Shown: positions 33,064 to 45,698, numbered from the stretch's first letter. The stretch is DNA of 64,000 nt from Yersinia frederiksenii ATCC 33641 (GCF_000754805.1 NZ_KN150731.1:2591886-2655885); one strand, 5' to 3'. Notes: generated from the letters alone by a model not told the origin. Numbers and translations are program-made.

Positions 33064-35511
33064 TTACAGTCGGATAGGCTTAATATGCCAAATCTCATTT
33101 GCATACTCTTCGATGGTCCGGTCTGAAGAGAAATACCCCATATTGGCAATATTGAGTAAGGTTTTGCGCGTCCACTCATCTGGGTGGCGATATAGCGTAT
33201 CGACTTGCTCTTGGGTATCCACATAGCTGCGATAATCAGCCAGCAATTGATAGTGATCCCCCAGATTGACGAGTGAATCAAACAGACTGCTATAACGATT
33301 GGGCTCTTCTGGGCTAAAAGCTCCGGTCGCAATCTGCGTCAATACCAGATGCAATTCTGGATCGTCGTCGTAATATTTCCGTGGGTTATAACCACTTTTG
33401 CGCAATGCCTCGACCTGCTCGGTGGTGTTACCGAAGATAAAGATATTCTCTTCACCCACGTGCTCAAGGATCTCGACATTCGCCCCATCCAAGGTGCCAA
33501 TAGTCAGTGCCCCATTCAGTGCAAACTTCATATTACTGGTACCTGAAGCCTCGGTACCTGCCAGTGAGATCTGTTCGGAGAGATCCGCCGCAGGAATGAT
33601 CAACTGCGCCAGACTGACACTGTAGTTGGGGATAAACACCACTTTCAGCAGATTATTAATCCGCGGATCATTGTTGATCACCTTAGCTACGTCATTGATC
33701 AGCCGAATGATTTGTTTGGCATTATAATAGGCGGAAGCGGCTTTACCGGCAAAAATCACCACTCGTGGCACCCATTTTTCATCTGGAGCTTCAAGAATGC
33801 GGTTATAGCGGGTGATGACATGCAGCACATTCAGCAATTGCCGTTTGTACTCATGGATACGTTTGATTTGCACATCAAACAGCGCCGCAGGGTTCACCAC
33901 AATATTTAGCTTTTCAGCAATATAGGTCGCCAGCCGTTTTTTGTTCTCCAATTTGGCTTTTTGCAGCGCTTGTAAGAAGCTCGGATAGTCGAGATTTTTT
34001 TCCAGCTCACTCAACTGATCCAAGTTAGTCCGCCAGTTATGGCCGATAGTCTCATCCAATACCGTTGCCAGTGGCCGGTTAGCCAACCCCAACCAGCGCC
34101 GTGGAGTTACCCCATTGGTTTTATTACAGAAACGATTAGGGAAGATGCGGGAAAAATCAGCAAACAGCGACTGCACCATCAGTTCAGAATGCAGGGCAGA
34201 AACACCGTTAACTTTATGGCTGGCAATTACCGCGAGCCATGCCATTCGCACCCGTCGGCCATTATTTTCATCAATGATCGACACCCGCGACAGCAAGTCA
34301 GGTTCATTGGGATACTGTTCCTGCACCAGCTTGAGGAAATGATCATTGATATCAAAGATAATTTGCAGATGCCGTGGCAGGATCTTGCCGATCATATCAA
34401 TTGGCCAGGTTTCCAGGGCTTCGCTCATCAGCGTGTGGTTGGTGTAGGAGAAAACTTGCTGCACCACATCCCAGGCATCCATCCAGCTAAACTTATGCTC
34501 ATCAATCAACAAGCGCATCATTTCAGGAATAGAGAGTACCGGGTGGGTATCATTCAGGTGAATAGCAATCTTATCGGCCAGATTATCAAACGTCTGGTGC
34601 ATGGTCCAATGGCGGCTGAGGATATCCTGCACCGTCGCGGAAACCAAAAAGTACTCTTGTCGCAAACGCAATTCACGCCCGGAATAGGTCGAGTCATCGG
34701 GGTACAGTACCCGCGATACATTTTCTGAATGGTTTTTATCTTCAACCGCAGCAAAGTAATCGCCCTGATTGAATTTACCCAAATTGATTTCATTACTGGC
34801 CTGCGCAGACCATAAGCGCAATGTATTAGTCGCATCTGTATCAAAACCAGGAATTATTTGATCATAAGCACAAGCAAGAATTTCTTCGGTTTCCAGCCAA
34901 CGGATTTTACTGCCCTCCTGCTGAATACGCCCACCAAAGCGCACTTTATAGCGAGTATTGTGCCGTGGGAATTCCCACGCATTGCCGTATTCCAGCCAGT
35001 TATCAGGCGACTCCATCTGTTGGCCATTGACTATTTTCTGGCTGAACATGCCATATTCGTAGCGGATACCATAGCCACGGCCCGGCAGGGCCAAAGTTGC
35101 CAGTGAATCCAGGAAACAGGCCGCCAAGCGCCCTAACCCACCATTGCCTAAGCCGGGGTCGTTTTCCTCTTGCAGCAATTCAGACAGATTAAGGCCCATT
35201 TCATCCAATGCCTGCTCGATATCTTCATAAATCCCCATCGATAACAATGCATTAGATAACGTTCTTCCCAATAAAAATTCCATCGACAGATAATAAACCT
35301 GCCGGACATCTTGTGATAATTGCGCGCGATTAGAGCGCAGCCAACGTTCGACCATCCGGTCTCGCACGGCAAATAGCGTCGCATTCAGCCAATCATGCTG
35401 AGTCGCAATAGAAGGATCTTTGCCAACAATAAACATCAATTTGTAGGCGATAGAGTGTTTCAGCGCATCCACACTGACTACGGGAGAGGTATAACTGAAC
35501 GGTGATGTCAT
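33064..35511 (-). CDS. glgP: glycogen phosphorylase GlgP
   Basis: Releases glucose-1-phosphate from the non-reducing ends of glycogen. The 815-residue product has [31 protein letters not shown] and the PLP-lysine segment [14 protein letters not shown], as in the family. Length equals E. coli GlgP. It is the last gene of the leftward glgB-X-C-A-P operon, 43 bases after glgA. It is distinguished from malP by its neighbours and its longer N-terminus. Confidence 0.97.
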   Translation of the reverse strand: MTSPFSYTSPVVSVDALKHSIAYKLMFIVGKDPSIATQHDWLNATLFAVRDRMVERWLRSNRAQLSQDVRQVYYLSMEFLLGRTLSNALLSMGIYEDIEQALDEMGLNLSELLQEENDPGLGNGGLGRLAACFLDSLATLALPGRGYGIRYEYGMFSQKIVNGQQMESPDNWLEYGNAWEFPRHNTRYKVRFGGRIQQEGSKIRWLETEEILACAYDQIIPGFDTDATNTLRLWSAQASNEINLGKFNQGDYFAAVEDKNHSENVSRVLYPDDSTYSGRELRLRQEYFLVSATVQDILSRHWTMHQTFDNLADKIAIHLNDTHPVLSIPEMMRLLIDEHKFSWMDAWDVVQQVFSYTNHTLMSEALETWPIDMIGKILPRHLQIIFDINDHFLKLVQEQYPNEPDLLSRVSIIDENNGRRVRMAWLAVIASHKVNGVSALHSELMVQSLFADFSRIFPNRFCNKTNGVTPRRWLGLANRPLATVLDETIGHNWRTNLDQLSELEKNLDYPSFLQALQKAKLENKKRLATYIAEKLNIVVNPAALFDVQIKRIHEYKRQLLNVLHVITRYNRILEAPDEKWVPRVVIFAGKAASAYYNAKQIIRLINDVAKVINNDPRINNLLKVVFIPNYSVSLAQLIIPAADLSEQISLAGTEASGTSNMKFALNGALTIGTLDGANVEILEHVGEENIFIFGNTTEQVEALRKSGYNPRKYYDDDPELHLVLTQIATGAFSPEEPNRYSSLFDSLVNLGDHYQLLADYRSYVDTQEQVDTLYRHPDEWTRKTLLNIANMGYFSSDRTIEEYANEIWHIKPIRL

Positions 35512-35554
35512 AGCGGTTTTCCCAATTCGTGGTTACAACAAATCAGCAATTCAA

Positions 35555-36985
35555 TTAAAGACGCCGATAAAGTGACAGATATTCTGCCGCTGCTACTTGC
35601 CAACCGAAGTCCAACCCCATCGCGTGGCGCTGAACGTGGCGCCAATGTTTTGGCCGGCTCCACAGCACAAAAGCGCGGCGGATCGCCCGCACCAATGCCT
35701 GCGCATCGCATTCATCAAACACAAACCCCGAGGCGCTGCCATCTGCCAGATTTTCCAGCGCGCAATCCACCACGGTATCTGCCAACCCGCCCGTACGCCG
35801 GACCAGCGGCAAAGTGCCATACTTCAAACCATACAACTGTGTTAACCCACAAGGTTCAAAACGGCTTGGCACCAGGATCACATCGGCACCGGCAATAATT
35901 CGGTGAGAAAATGCCTCGTGATAGCCAATTTGTACCCCAACCTGACCGGAGTAGTCTGCCGCAGCGGCCAAAAACTCCTCTTGTAGAATGGCATCCCCGG
36001 CCCCCAGTACCGCCAGTTGCCCGCCCAATTGCAGTAATTCGGGCAAAGCCTCCAGCACTAAATCCAACCCTTTTTGCTCTGTTAACCGGCTAACGACAGC
36101 AAAAACAGGTTTCTTTTCCGTCACCTCCAACCCCATAGTGGTTTGCAGGTGCACTTTATTCACCGCTTTCTTTTGTAGGTTCTCTGCGTCATAACAGGCA
36201 TGCAGCAAGGTGTCAGTCTGTGGATCCCAAATGTCACTATCGACACCATTGAGGATACCCGTCAATCGCCCTTGGCTGGCTCGCTCTTGCAGTAACCCCT
36301 CCATTCCGTAGCCAAAAGCGGGTTGAGTAATTTCCTTGGCATAAGTCGGGCTGACCGTAGTGACATGGTCAGCAAAGAATAGCCCGGCTTTCAGATAGGA
36401 AATTTGACCATAGAATTCCAATCCGTACATTTGAAAGAATGCCGCAGGCAGTTGCAACTCAGCCAAATGCTTGCCGGAAAATAATCCCTGATAAGCCAAA
36501 TTATGGACGGTAAATACTGATCGCGCAGGTCGGCCACGTGCGGCAAGATACGCACAGGCCAGCCCAGCATGCCAGTCATGGGCATGCACCACATCTGGAC
36601 GCCAGTAACCATCAAGCCCACAGGCCAGCTCACAAGCCATCCACCCCAATAGTGCAAAACGGCGATAGTTATCGGCGTAGGAGTGCAAAGATTGATCGTG
36701 ATATGGGCTACCGGCACGATCATAAAGGCCCGGTGCATCAATCAGATAAATGCCAATTCCTTGATAATGCCCAAAACGCAAAGAGACACGGCCAGCAAAG
36801 GTATCAATCTCCCTGACTAGCACTGTGTCGGTGATACCACGGCGCAAATCAGGGAAACCGGGTAGCATGACCCTAACATCGGCCCCCTCCGCAATTTGCG
36901 CGGCAGGTAAAGCACCAACAACGTCAGCTAATCCTCCGGTTTTTAATAAGGGGAACAGCTCGGAACACACGTGTAAGACCCGCAT
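35555..36985 (-). CDS. glgA: glycogen synthase GlgA
   Basis: Adds glucose from ADP-glucose to growing alpha-1,4 chains. The 476-residue GT5 product has the N-terminal [13 protein letters not shown] motif (Lys15 binds ADP-glucose) and the C-terminal STGGL-like RTGGLADTV segment. I chose the ATG at 36985 (MRVLHVCSE), spaced five bases from AGGAG, over the GTG at 36991. Its length is one residue short of E. coli GlgA. It is the fourth glg gene, separated from glgC by about 160 bp. Confidence 0.97.
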   Translation of the reverse strand: MRVLHVCSELFPLLKTGGLADVVGALPAAQIAEGADVRVMLPGFPDLRRGITDTVLVREIDTFAGRVSLRFGHYQGIGIYLIDAPGLYDRAGSPYHDQSLHSYADNYRRFALLGWMACELACGLDGYWRPDVVHAHDWHAGLACAYLAARGRPARSVFTVHNLAYQGLFSGKHLAELQLPAAFFQMYGLEFYGQISYLKAGLFFADHVTTVSPTYAKEITQPAFGYGMEGLLQERASQGRLTGILNGVDSDIWDPQTDTLLHACYDAENLQKKAVNKVHLQTTMGLEVTEKKPVFAVVSRLTEQKGLDLVLEALPELLQLGGQLAVLGAGDAILQEEFLAAAADYSGQVGVQIGYHEAFSHRIIAGADVILVPSRFEPCGLTQLYGLKYGTLPLVRRTGGLADTVVDCALENLADGSASGFVFDECDAQALVRAIRRAFVLWSRPKHWRHVQRHAMGLDFGWQVAAAEYLSLYRRL

Positions 36986-37146
36986 TATCACTCCTGGTCA
37001 TCCATCTGGTTTTCACTAAAAGTGACCCAAATGAGCGTTATTATTGCGGCCAATTTGGAGGCGGTCAGTGCCCAAAACCGGAGCGTACACGTGGTACGTG
37101 AGGATTTTGAGCACTGGCCAAGTTTAAAGGGACAAATAAAATTGCC
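36986..37146 (-). other. glgC-glgA spacer with a small dyad
   Basis: A 161 bp gap inside an otherwise tight operon. It contains an imperfect palindrome, CGTACACGTGGTACGTGAG near 37084-37102, and TTGAGCACTGGCCAAG. A similar CTCACGTAC-ACGTGTACGCTCCG string is familiar from other enteric intergenic regions, so this may be a dispersed repeat or an attenuating hairpin; the function is unknown. Confidence 0.35.
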
Positions 37147-38433
37147 CTATTTTGCTGCCAACTTCGCCAGCATCTCGCGGGTGACTAACACCACCCCGCC
37201 CTCTGAACGGTAAAAACGGGCACTGTCTTCATCCGCGTTTTCCCCAATAACCATCCCTTCAGGTATATGACAAGCCCGGTCAATAATGCAACGGCGTAAA
37301 CGACATGAGCGCCCAATATGAACATCTGGCAATAACACCGAGGAATCAATAGTACAGAACGAATTCACCCGAACCCTCGGGAATAACACTGAATGCACCA
37401 CTACCGAACCTGAAACAATGCAACCACCAGACACTAGCGAGTTCATGGTCATACCATGACTACCAGAGCGGTCCTGCACAAATTTGGCGGGAGGCAATGG
37501 CTCCATATGGGTGCGAATTGGCCAATCGCGGTCATACATATCCAGTTCAGGTGTCACCGAGGCTAAATCAAGGTTAGTTCGCCAGTAAGCGTCTAACGTC
37601 CCCACATCACGCCAATAAGGTGGCAATTCTTGATTAGATGTCACACAGGAGAGATCAAACGGATGCGCATAAGCCACGCCTTGCTCAGTGAGTTTCGGTA
37701 TTAAATCTTTACCGAAATCATGGCTGGATTCAGGCGAGTTGCGGTCTTCTTCTAATAATTTAAACAAATAATCGACATTGAAAATATAGATACCCATACT
37801 CGCCAGAGCCATATCCGGGCGTTCTGGCATCGCCGGAGGATCCTCAGGTTTTTCAAAGAAAGCAGTTATCTGATAATTTTCATCTACTTCCATGACACCA
37901 AACTCACTGGCTTCTTTAATCGGCACCGGAATACAAGCAACGGTACATTCACCCTCTCTCTCCACATGGTCAATTAACATGCGCGAGTAATCCATTTTGT
38001 AAATGTGATCACCAGCCAGAATGACAATATATTTGGCGTTATAGCGGCGAATAATGTCCAGATTCTGATAAACCGCATCTGCCGTGCCTCTGTACCACTG
38101 CTCAGAACTACTGCGCTGCTGGGCGGGCAGTAAATCAACAAATTCGTTCATCTCCTCATTGAGGAATGACCAGCCACGTTGAATATGCTGAACCAGAGTA
38201 TGAGATTGGTACTGGGTAATGACACCAATACGACGGATACCGGAGTTCAGACAATTAGACAGGGCAAAATCGATAATGCGGTATTTACCACCAAAATGTA
38301 CCGCAGGTTTCGCCCGCTTATCCGTCAGGCCTTTCAGCCGTGTACCGCGACCTCCCGCCAAAATCAGTGCTACAGATTGATTCGGTAATAATCTGGCTAA
38401 CATCAGCGGGTCTTTGTTTTCATACTTAACCAT
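37147..38433 (-). CDS. glgC: glucose-1-phosphate adenylyltransferase GlgC
   Basis: Makes ADP-glucose from ATP and glucose-1-phosphate, the controlled step of glycogen synthesis. The 428-residue product has the nucleotide-binding [23 protein letters not shown] start, the catalytic WYRGTADAV and the substrate loop FEKPEDPP. The C-terminal left-handed beta-helix domain carries [15 protein letters not shown]. The start lies nine bases after the glgX stop. Confidence 0.97.
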   Translation of the reverse strand: MVKYENKDPLMLARLLPNQSVALILAGGRGTRLKGLTDKRAKPAVHFGGKYRIIDFALSNCLNSGIRRIGVITQYQSHTLVQHIQRGWSFLNEEMNEFVDLLPAQQRSSSEQWYRGTADAVYQNLDIIRRYNAKYIVILAGDHIYKMDYSRMLIDHVEREGECTVACIPVPIKEASEFGVMEVDENYQITAFFEKPEDPPAMPERPDMALASMGIYIFNVDYLFKLLEEDRNSPESSHDFGKDLIPKLTEQGVAYAHPFDLSCVTSNQELPPYWRDVGTLDAYWRTNLDLASVTPELDMYDRDWPIRTHMEPLPPAKFVQDRSGSHGMTMNSLVSGGCIVSGSVVVHSVLFPRVRVNSFCTIDSSVLLPDVHIGRSCRLRRCIIDRACHIPEGMVIGENADEDSARFYRSEGGVVLVTREMLAKLAAK

Positions 38434-38442
38434 GAATACTCC

Positions 38443-40431
38443 TTAAGTTTTCTGTGCGAGCACGCAAACGGCATAGGCGGGTCCGTTCCACACGGTTAAC
38501 GGTTCCGTACGCTCTGACGGCTCAAAAGGAGGAATCATTACCCATTCCCCCACAGGTAAATGCATTTCACATTTTTGGTCTGTCGCATTAATGGCGACCA
38601 ACCAGCGCTGAGATAACAGGATTTGTAGTTGTTTCTGACAGCCCTGCTCCCAAGCTGTAACACTCAGCGCTTGCCCCTGACAATCCAACCATTGCACATT
38701 GCCATCACCTTCCCGCCACCATGTGTCTTTAATCAGGGCGGGGATTTGCTGGCGTAACCGAATAAGTTCAGCAGTAAACTCCATCAATGAAGTGTCTGCG
38801 CTCCGCCAATCGAGCCAAGTGAGGATGTTATTTTGACAATACGCATTGTTGTTGCCTTGCTGGCTATGACCATGCTCATCACCAGCCAGTAACATCGGCG
38901 TTCCCTGTGAGAGTAACAAGGTGGTAAGTAATGCCCGCTGGCAAGCTTTGCGCTGTTGCCAGATAGCTTCATCCGCCACCAAACCTTCACTACCAAAATT
39001 ATTACTAAGATTGTTATCGCTACCATCACGATTTTCTTCACCATTGATTTGATTGTGTTTTTGGTTAAAACACAGTAAATCCAGCAAAGTAAAACCATCG
39101 TGAGCGGTAATTTGATTGATACTGGCAGAAGGAGAACGATCACGTTGTTCAAACAGGCCGCTTGATGCCGCAAAGTGCTGAGCAAATTGCCCCAGCGGTA
39201 AATCACCTCGCAGCCAAAAGCGGCGCATCGCATCGCGATACTGATCATTCCACTCACTGAACCCGGTAGGGAAATTACCCAGTTGGTAGCCCCCCAGGCC
39301 AACATCCCAAGGTTCCGCAATCATTTTGCAGGTACTGAGTCGCTCATCGGCCGCGAGTGCGGCAAAAAAAGGGGCGTGTTGATCAAAAGCCGGAGTGCGA
39401 CCCAAGACGGTGCCCAAATCAAAACGGAAACCATCAATGTGGCAGCTATCCACCCAATGGCGTAAACATTCAATGACCCACTGCATCACGTAGGGCTGAC
39501 TGAGCCGCAGCGTATTGCCGCAACCGGTCATATTGTCGTATTCACCTTCGGGGGTAAGCCAGTAATAGCTGGCATTGTCGATCCCACGCTGGCACAGAGT
39601 CGGGCCAAAAACATCCAGCTCTGCACTGTGGTTGAACACCACATCCAGAATCACCTCAATACCCGCTTTATGCAGCGCCTTAACCGCATCTCGCAATTCT
39701 CGTAAGGGAGAGATGCCCTCACGACCAGAGGCATAGTCCGGATCAACGGCATAAGGGGCCAATACGTTATAGCCCCAGTAATTACTCAATCCCATCTTCT
39801 GTAAGCGCGGTTCATCAACATGAAATTGCACCGGTAGCAATTCCAGCGTGGTAATGCCCAGCTTTTTCAAATAGCTGATCATGGCCGGATGGGCCAGACC
39901 CGCATAGGTACCGCGCAAGTCAGCAGGAATGTCTGGGTGTAATTGGGTTAAGCCGCGGACATGGGCTTCATAAATAACAGTATTGCCCCAAGGAATAGCC
40001 GGTGAACGATCACCCTGCCAGTCGTATTGTTCGTGAACCACAATACATTTAGGCACTATTGCAGCAGTGTCCTGCTCATCAGGCTGGTTAATCCCACCAT
40101 TCAAACTTGGGTCATCCCCCACCTTATGGTCTAACGCATGAGCGCAGGGGTCGATTAGTAACTTATTAGGATTAAAACGATGCCCTTGTTGCGGATCAAA
40201 TGGCCCACTAACTCGGTAACCATAGCGCTGCCCTGGCTTTCCTCCGGGCAAATAACCATGCCAGATATCCCCATTACGGGCAGGTAATGGGATGCGCAAC
40301 TCTTGGTTGTTGTCATCAAACAGGCACAGTTCGACCTGCTCTGCATTGGCCGAAAATAGCGTAAAATTTATCCCGGCCCCATCAAAATGAGCACCAGCTG
40401 GTGTCGGGGAGCCACTGGTCAAACGGGCCAT
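38443..40431 (-). CDS. glgX: glycogen debranching enzyme GlgX
   Basis: Isoamylase-type enzyme that hydrolyses alpha-1,6 branches in phosphorylase-limit dextrins. The 662-residue GH13 product has an N-terminal CBM48 domain (about 1-120), [25 protein letters not shown] with the nucleophile Asp, and the [14 protein letters not shown] acid segment. Its ATG shares one base with the glgB stop (TAATG), so translation is coupled. Confidence 0.96.
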   Translation of the reverse strand: MARLTSGSPTPAGAHFDGAGINFTLFSANAEQVELCLFDDNNQELRIPLPARNGDIWHGYLPGGKPGQRYGYRVSGPFDPQQGHRFNPNKLLIDPCAHALDHKVGDDPSLNGGINQPDEQDTAAIVPKCIVVHEQYDWQGDRSPAIPWGNTVIYEAHVRGLTQLHPDIPADLRGTYAGLAHPAMISYLKKLGITTLELLPVQFHVDEPRLQKMGLSNYWGYNVLAPYAVDPDYASGREGISPLRELRDAVKALHKAGIEVILDVVFNHSAELDVFGPTLCQRGIDNASYYWLTPEGEYDNMTGCGNTLRLSQPYVMQWVIECLRHWVDSCHIDGFRFDLGTVLGRTPAFDQHAPFFAALAADERLSTCKMIAEPWDVGLGGYQLGNFPTGFSEWNDQYRDAMRRFWLRGDLPLGQFAQHFAASSGLFEQRDRSPSASINQITAHDGFTLLDLLCFNQKHNQINGEENRDGSDNNLSNNFGSEGLVADEAIWQQRKACQRALLTTLLLSQGTPMLLAGDEHGHSQQGNNNAYCQNNILTWLDWRSADTSLMEFTAELIRLRQQIPALIKDTWWREGDGNVQWLDCQGQALSVTAWEQGCQKQLQILLSQRWLVAINATDQKCEMHLPVGEWVMIPPFEPSERTEPLTVWNGPAYAVCVLAQKT

Positions 40432-42614
40432 TACCCCTCCCGCAACAAGTAAATAGTCGCCAGCGGCGGTAAGGTCAGCAGCAAGGAGTGGCCGTGATTA
40501 TGGCTGCCGACAGGATGGCTCTGAATTCCGCCTTGGTTGCCCAGATTACTGCCACGATAAAACGCTGAATCAGAGTTCAGAACTTCACGATAATGCCCGC
40601 CATGTGGAATACCCACACGGTAGTTATAACGCGGGACTGGCGTGAAATTACTGATAGCAATCAGCTCGTTACCTTTTGCATCACGGCGCAGGAAGGCAAA
40701 GACCGAGTTTTCATGGTCATCAACCACCAGCCATTCAAAACCTTCAGGTTGGTAATCCAACTCGTATAATGGCGCATGTTTCTGATAGCAATGGTTAAGG
40801 TCGCGCACCAGCCGCTGTACCCCTTTGTGCCAACCATTTTCATCATCCAGTAAATGCCAATCTAAACTGCTATCGAAGTTCCACTCGCGGCCTTGGGCAA
40901 ACTCACATCCCATAAACAGCAACTTCTTGCCAGGGTGTGCCCACATAAAGGCGTAATAGGCACGGAGATTAGCAAATTTTTGCCATGCGTCTCCCGGCAT
41001 GCGATCGAGTATCGAGCGCTTGCCATGAACCACTTCATCGTGAGAAATCGGCAAAATAAAGTTCTCGGTATAGGCGTATAACATACCGAAAGTCATTAAA
41101 TTATGATGATATTTGCGGTGAACAGGGTCACATTGCATGTAATTGAGCGTGTCATGCATCCAGCCCATATTCCACTTGTAGTTAAAGCCCAATCCGCCCT
41201 CTTCCGGTGGCAATGTTACCCCCGGAAAATCGGTGGACTCCTCAGCCATCGTCACGCCACCAGTGCGCTCAACACCGATGGTATGGTTGGTGTAACGCAG
41301 GAAGGCGATAGCCTCCAGATTTTCTCGCCCACCGTAATAGTTCGGTACCCATTGCCCTTCAGCACGGCTGTAATCGCGGTAAATCATTGAGGCGACAGCA
41401 TCAATGCGCAAGGCATCGATACCAAAACGTTCCATCCAATAAAATGCATTGCCAGCCAGATAGTTACGGACTTCGTTACGGCCATAGTTGTAAATTAGGG
41501 TATTCCAGTCCTGATGGTAACCTTCACGCGGATCGGCATATTCATATAAGGCGGTGCCATCGAAAGTCGATAAACCATGTTCATCACTAGGGAAATGGCC
41601 GGGAACCCAGTCAAGAATGACGTTAATACCTGCTTCATGGAATTTGGCGACGAACTCTTTGAAATCCTGCGGTGTGCCAAAACGACGGGTCGGCGCATAC
41701 AGTCCCAGCGGCTGATAACCCCAACTACCATCAAACGGATGCTCACTAATCGGCAACAATTCCACATGGGTAAACCCCATGTATTTGACGTATTCAACCA
41801 GTTGGTCAGCTAATTCACTGTAACTGAGCCAAAAGTTACTCTCAGCATGACGACGCCATGAACCAAGATGCACTTCATAGATAGAAACGGGTGAACGCAA
41901 GTCATTGGCTTTTTGCCGTTTAGGGGTATTTTCCACCACATCAGGCAACGGGCTAATTAATGACGCCGTTTCTGGCCGCATCTGAGCTTCAAAGGCATAA
42001 GGGTCTGCTTTTAACCGTACGTGACCATTGCTGTCGATTATTTCAAACTTATACTGTTGCCCCGCCTGAACACCGGGCAAGAATAGCTCCCAAATGCCAT
42101 TTTCACGCCTTAGCCGCATCGGATGGCGGCGACCATCCCAAAAGTTAAACTCACCGACAACAGAGACTCGCTTGGCATTGGGTGCCCAAACGGCAAAGCT
42201 CACGCCCGGAACCCCATCAAGGCTCATCAAATGTGCGCCTAAACGTTCATAAGGACGTAGATGGGTACCTTCAGCCAGTAGCCAGGCATCAATATCCTGC
42301 AACAACGTACCAAATCGATAAGGATCATCAATGAGTTGAGTGCTTTTTGCCCAGGTCACCGCTAATTGATAACGAAATAGGTTTTTACGGCGCGGCAGTT
42401 TGGCAATAAAAAAACCACGCGGGTCTTCGCAGGTAAATTGAGCAAGATGACGCCCAGTTTTACTGTCAACCAACCAGACTTCTTTAGCATCTGGCAATAG
42501 CGCACAAACCTGCACACCCTGTGCGGTTTGGTGCATACCCAAAACGGAAAAAGGATCGGCGTAATGGCCGGAAATAATTTGATTAATCACCTGACGGTCG
42601 GGAAGTACTGACAT
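40431..42614 (-). CDS. glgB: 1,4-alpha-glucan branching enzyme GlgB
   Basis: Forms alpha-1,6 branches in glycogen. The 727-residue product has two N-terminal beta domains (CBM48 around 125-220), GH13 motifs [24 protein letters not shown] with the nucleophile Asp, [10 protein letters not shown] and [12 protein letters not shown], and a C-terminal all-beta domain. Length equals E. coli GlgB. It is the first gene of the glg operon. In E. coli asd lies directly upstream; here btsS, bud and a bacteriocin cluster intervene. Confidence 0.97.
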   Translation of the reverse strand: MSVLPDRQVINQIISGHYADPFSVLGMHQTAQGVQVCALLPDAKEVWLVDSKTGRHLAQFTCEDPRGFFIAKLPRRKNLFRYQLAVTWAKSTQLIDDPYRFGTLLQDIDAWLLAEGTHLRPYERLGAHLMSLDGVPGVSFAVWAPNAKRVSVVGEFNFWDGRRHPMRLRRENGIWELFLPGVQAGQQYKFEIIDSNGHVRLKADPYAFEAQMRPETASLISPLPDVVENTPKRQKANDLRSPVSIYEVHLGSWRRHAESNFWLSYSELADQLVEYVKYMGFTHVELLPISEHPFDGSWGYQPLGLYAPTRRFGTPQDFKEFVAKFHEAGINVILDWVPGHFPSDEHGLSTFDGTALYEYADPREGYHQDWNTLIYNYGRNEVRNYLAGNAFYWMERFGIDALRIDAVASMIYRDYSRAEGQWVPNYYGGRENLEAIAFLRYTNHTIGVERTGGVTMAEESTDFPGVTLPPEEGGLGFNYKWNMGWMHDTLNYMQCDPVHRKYHHNLMTFGMLYAYTENFILPISHDEVVHGKRSILDRMPGDAWQKFANLRAYYAFMWAHPGKKLLFMGCEFAQGREWNFDSSLDWHLLDDENGWHKGVQRLVRDLNHCYQKHAPLYELDYQPEGFEWLVVDDHENSVFAFLRRDAKGNELIAISNFTPVPRYNYRVGIPHGGHYREVLNSDSAFYRGSNLGNQGGIQSHPVGSHNHGHSLLLTLPPLATIYLLREG

Positions 42615-43103
42615 ATCTGCTTCCTTTGATTAAGGACATAATTTTATGAAAAAATTTAAACAAAAGTATCAAAATCCGACATTGTAATCATGTAATCCAT
42701 TTAATGTATTGGACATGATCAAGATCAATAAATGGATTTAATGCCTTAACCCGTTTTTCTGATAAAACTGCGCGTCTTCTGACTTTTCGCACCCAAACTA
42801 TAAGCATAGTCAATGGGCGACAAAAAAATTGGCTTATGATTAATGAAATTTTTTCTCACTTGGATTTGGTGAAAAAAAAGGCATTTATGGTGCACAAAAG
42901 CGGCGTGAACGATGGAAAAACCCTCGGTCAAACCATAAAACCAGAGTCGTTTACATCGATGGTGAGAAAATGCTCAAAATAAGGAACTGAGCCGCTATTT
43001 GCCGCTTTCATGCCTTTTTTGCTTAAAAAGGGCGGCAGTTAAAATTTTCCGCGACAGAATGTAGGTACAATAGCGGCAAGAATGGGCACGGGTGGTTATC
43101 AAC
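42615..43103. other. intergenic region between divergent glgB and btsS
   Basis: About 490 bp, AT-rich near glgB, with no convincing gene. It must contain the glg operon promoter and the btsS promoter. Near 42713 the string GACATGATCAAGATCAA is a weak FNR/ArcA-like sequence. Near 43012 GCCTTTTTTGCTTAAAAAGGGC can form a hairpin. Neither is firm. Confidence 0.35.
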
Positions 43104-44801
43104 ATGGGCATTAGCCAGGTCGAACTGATTTTTTCCCTTTTACAACAGATGTGTGTGTATCTGGTTATTGCCTATCTGCTGAGTAAAACACCGCTTTTTA
43201 TCCCCTTGATGCAGGTTACCATTAGGTTGCCCCATAAACTGGTGTGCTACCTCACGTTTTCCATGTTTTGTATCATGGGTACCTACTTTGGTTTACACAT
43301 TGAAGACTCCATTGCTAACACCCGCGCTATCGGTGCCGTGTTGGGCGGCGTGCTGGGGGGGCCATCGGTCGGATTTCTCGTGGGGCTAACTGGCGGGTTA
43401 CATCGCTATTCAATGGGTGGGATGACGGCCACCGCCTGTATGTTATCTACCGTAGCTGAAGGGCTATTGGGCGGGTTTCTCCACAGCTATTTGATACGTA
43501 GAAATCGCCTCGACCTGTTGTTCCAACCACTAGTTGTCGCAGGAATTACCTTGGTGGCTGAAGTCCTGCAAATGCTGATTATCCTAGCCGTTGCCCGCCC
43601 CTTCACCGAGGCGGTAGAGCTGGTAGAAAACATTGCCTTGCCGATGATGATCACCAACACCATCGGTGCCGCCATGTTTATGCGCATCTTATTGGATCGC
43701 AGGGCTATTTTTGAAAAATATACCACCGCATTTTCGGCCAAAGCATTACAAATTGCCGCACGAGCGGAGGGGCTACTTCGCCACGGTTTTGACCAAAAAA
43801 ACAGTATGCGAGTGGCGCGTATCTTGTATGAGGAACTGGGCGTTGGCGCCGTCGCCATTACTGACCGCGAGAAACTGCTCGCCTTTATCGGTACCGGTTC
43901 TGACCACCATCTGGTGGGCGGCGCAATTACCTCAGACCACACCCACCGAGCGATTGAACTCAATCAAGTGGTCTACGCCGACGGCAATGCCGTGCCCTAT
44001 ACCTGCTCAATTTCACCCACTTGTAAGCTAGGTTCTACCTTGGTTATTCCCTTACGTGGTGAAGAGCATCGGGTGATTGGTAGCATCAAACTGTATGAGC
44101 CAAAAAGTAAATTGTTCTCCAGTATTAACCGCACATTGGGTGAAGGTATTGCTCACCTGCTGTCGGCCCAGATTTTGGCCGGTGAGTTCGAGCAACAAAA
44201 GCAGCTGCTGGCACAGTCTGAAATCAAATTACTCCACGCGCAGGTTAATCCCCACTTCCTGTTTAATGCACTGAATACGCTATCCGTGGTGATCCGGCGC
44301 AACCCAGATCATGCCCGTAAACTGGTGCTTTCTCTGTCGACATTTTTCCGTAAAAACCTCAAACGCAGCCACGACGTGGTCACGCTGAGTGATGAGATTG
44401 AGCATGTAAATGCTTATCTGGAAATAGAAAAGGCGCGTTTTGCTGATCGTCTGAGTGTTGAAATTTCATTACCGGATGAGTTAATGGATGCGCGGTTACC
44501 GGCATTCTCCCTTCAGCCGGTTGTCGAGAATGCCATAAAACACGGCATATCGCAGATGTTCAGCAATGGGCAAATTACATTGCATGGCAAGCTGGATGAC
44601 AATGTGCTGGTGCTGGAGGTTGAGGACAACGCTGGGTTATATCAGCCACGCCCTAATGGCGATGGGCTGGGCATAAATCTGGTCGATAGGCGAATTAAAG
44701 TGCGCTACGGCAACGAATATGGCGTGACGGTGATAAGTAAGGCCGAGGAATTCACCCGCATCATCATTAAATTGCCATTTATCACTGCCAATGAGAGTTG
44801 A
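43104..44801 (+). CDS. btsS: pyruvate-sensing histidine kinase BtsS (YehU)
   Basis: LytS-type sensor kinase; E. coli BtsS is a high-affinity pyruvate receptor that drives the btsT transporter through BtsR. The product is 565 residues from the ATG at 43104. It has a 5TM-LYT membrane domain (about 1-200), a GAF-like domain (about 215-350), and a HisKA_7TM/LytS H-box LLHAQVNPHFLFNALNTL followed by an ATPase domain (VVENAIKHG). The opening LLQQMCVYLVIAYLLSKTPLFIPLMQVT is nearly the E. coli YehU sequence, so the call is firm. In E. coli the response-regulator gene btsR follows directly; here a convergent LysR gene starts three bases later and no LytTR regulator is in the window. Confidence 0.93.
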   Translation: MGISQVELIFSLLQQMCVYLVIAYLLSKTPLFIPLMQVTIRLPHKLVCYLTFSMFCIMGTYFGLHIEDSIANTRAIGAVLGGVLGGPSVGFLVGLTGGLHRYSMGGMTATACMLSTVAEGLLGGFLHSYLIRRNRLDLLFQPLVVAGITLVAEVLQMLIILAVARPFTEAVELVENIALPMMITNTIGAAMFMRILLDRRAIFEKYTTAFSAKALQIAARAEGLLRHGFDQKNSMRVARILYEELGVGAVAITDREKLLAFIGTGSDHHLVGGAITSDHTHRAIELNQVVYADGNAVPYTCSISPTCKLGSTLVIPLRGEEHRVIGSIKLYEPKSKLFSSINRTLGEGIAHLLSAQILAGEFEQQKQLLAQSEIKLLHAQVNPHFLFNALNTLSVVIRRNPDHARKLVLSLSTFFRKNLKRSHDVVTLSDEIEHVNAYLEIEKARFADRLSVEISLPDELMDARLPAFSLQPVVENAIKHGISQMFSNGQITLHGKLDDNVLVLEVEDNAGLYQPRPNGDGLGINLVDRRIKVRYGNEYGVTVISKAEEFTRIIIKLPFITANES

Positions 44802-44804
44802 CAC

Positions 44805-45698
44805 TCAAGGGTTCGGCGGGTCACGGCGGGTAATATTCACCATATTAAGCACCGTAGCTGACCGTTCATGTCGCCGCCATGCCAACGTAATTTTGGTTTT
44901 TAACAGGCTGTCGTCAATCTCATGATAAGTCACATTATTGGCCTGAATCGCCGTCAGGGAACGAGGGACGAGAGTAAAACCAAATCCTGCAGCAACCATC
45001 CCGATGGCCGAGACCATCTGAGGCGATTGCTGCCCCAAAGTAGGCTGAAATCCTGCGCGATAACAGGCACTGATGATGGCATCAAACAATCCGGGGCCAA
45101 CTTCTCGCGGGAAAATAATTAATTTTTCATGCTGTAACGCTTGCAAGTTTATGACTGGGCAATCCTGTAACGGATGGTTATGTGGCAGTACCACCAGCAT
45201 ATCTTCCTCCACCAGCACCTTACAGGTAAATTCATTACTGGCACCGCAGGGTTGGCGGATAAAGGCCACATCAATGTGCTCATTATGCAAATCATTCATT
45301 AGCACTGGCATCGTCTCTTCACTGGGCGACAATATCACCTCCGGATATTGATCCCGATAAGCATGAAGCAACTGCAGTACCAAAGGCTGAAAAGCGGTCG
45401 AACTGGCAAAACCCACCCGCAACTTACCTGTTTCTCCTCGTGCAATACTTTTTGCCCGCTCTATCGCTTCGTCCGTGAGAGTCAATATATGGCAGGCATC
45501 CGCATAGAAAGCTTTCCCCGCGTCGGTCAGTTCGACACCACGCGCTAACCGGCGCAGTAGCGGTGCCCCTATCTCTCGTTCCAATTTTTGAATTTGCTGA
45601 CTCAGTGGCGGCTGAGAAATACCCAATTTTTCAGCCGCCCGAGTAAAGTGCCGAGCAGAAGCCACTGCAGCAAAATATCGAAGATAACGTAATTCCAT
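44805..45698 (-). CDS. budR: LysR-family regulator of the acetoin genes (BudR/AlsR-like)
   Basis: LysR-type activator, 297 residues, with an N-terminal winged helix (LRYFAAVASARHFTRAAEKLGISQPPLS) and a C-terminal periplasmic-binding-like sensor domain. It is divergent from budA with about 107 bp between starts. This is the arrangement of budR/alsR with the acetolactate decarboxylase and synthase genes, which it activates in response to acetate and low pH in Klebsiella and Bacillus. The name rests on context and general LysR similarity. Confidence 0.85.
   Translation of the reverse strand: MELRYLRYFAAVASARHFTRAAEKLGISQPPLSQQIQKLEREIGAPLLRRLARGVELTDAGKAFYADACHILTLTDEAIERAKSIARGETGKLRVGFASSTAFQPLVLQLLHAYRDQYPEVILSPSEETMPVLMNDLHNEHIDVAFIRQPCGASNEFTCKVLVEEDMLVVLPHNHPLQDCPVINLQALQHEKLIIFPREVGPGLFDAIISACYRAGFQPTLGQQSPQMVSAIGMVAAGFGFTLVPRSLTAIQANNVTYHEIDDSLLKTKITLAWRRHERSATVLNMVNITRRDPPNP

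Noticed and set aside
20920-35511. malP and glgP as a recent duplication
   Set aside because: Both paralogues are standard in enterobacteria, differ along their length and sit in their normal operons.
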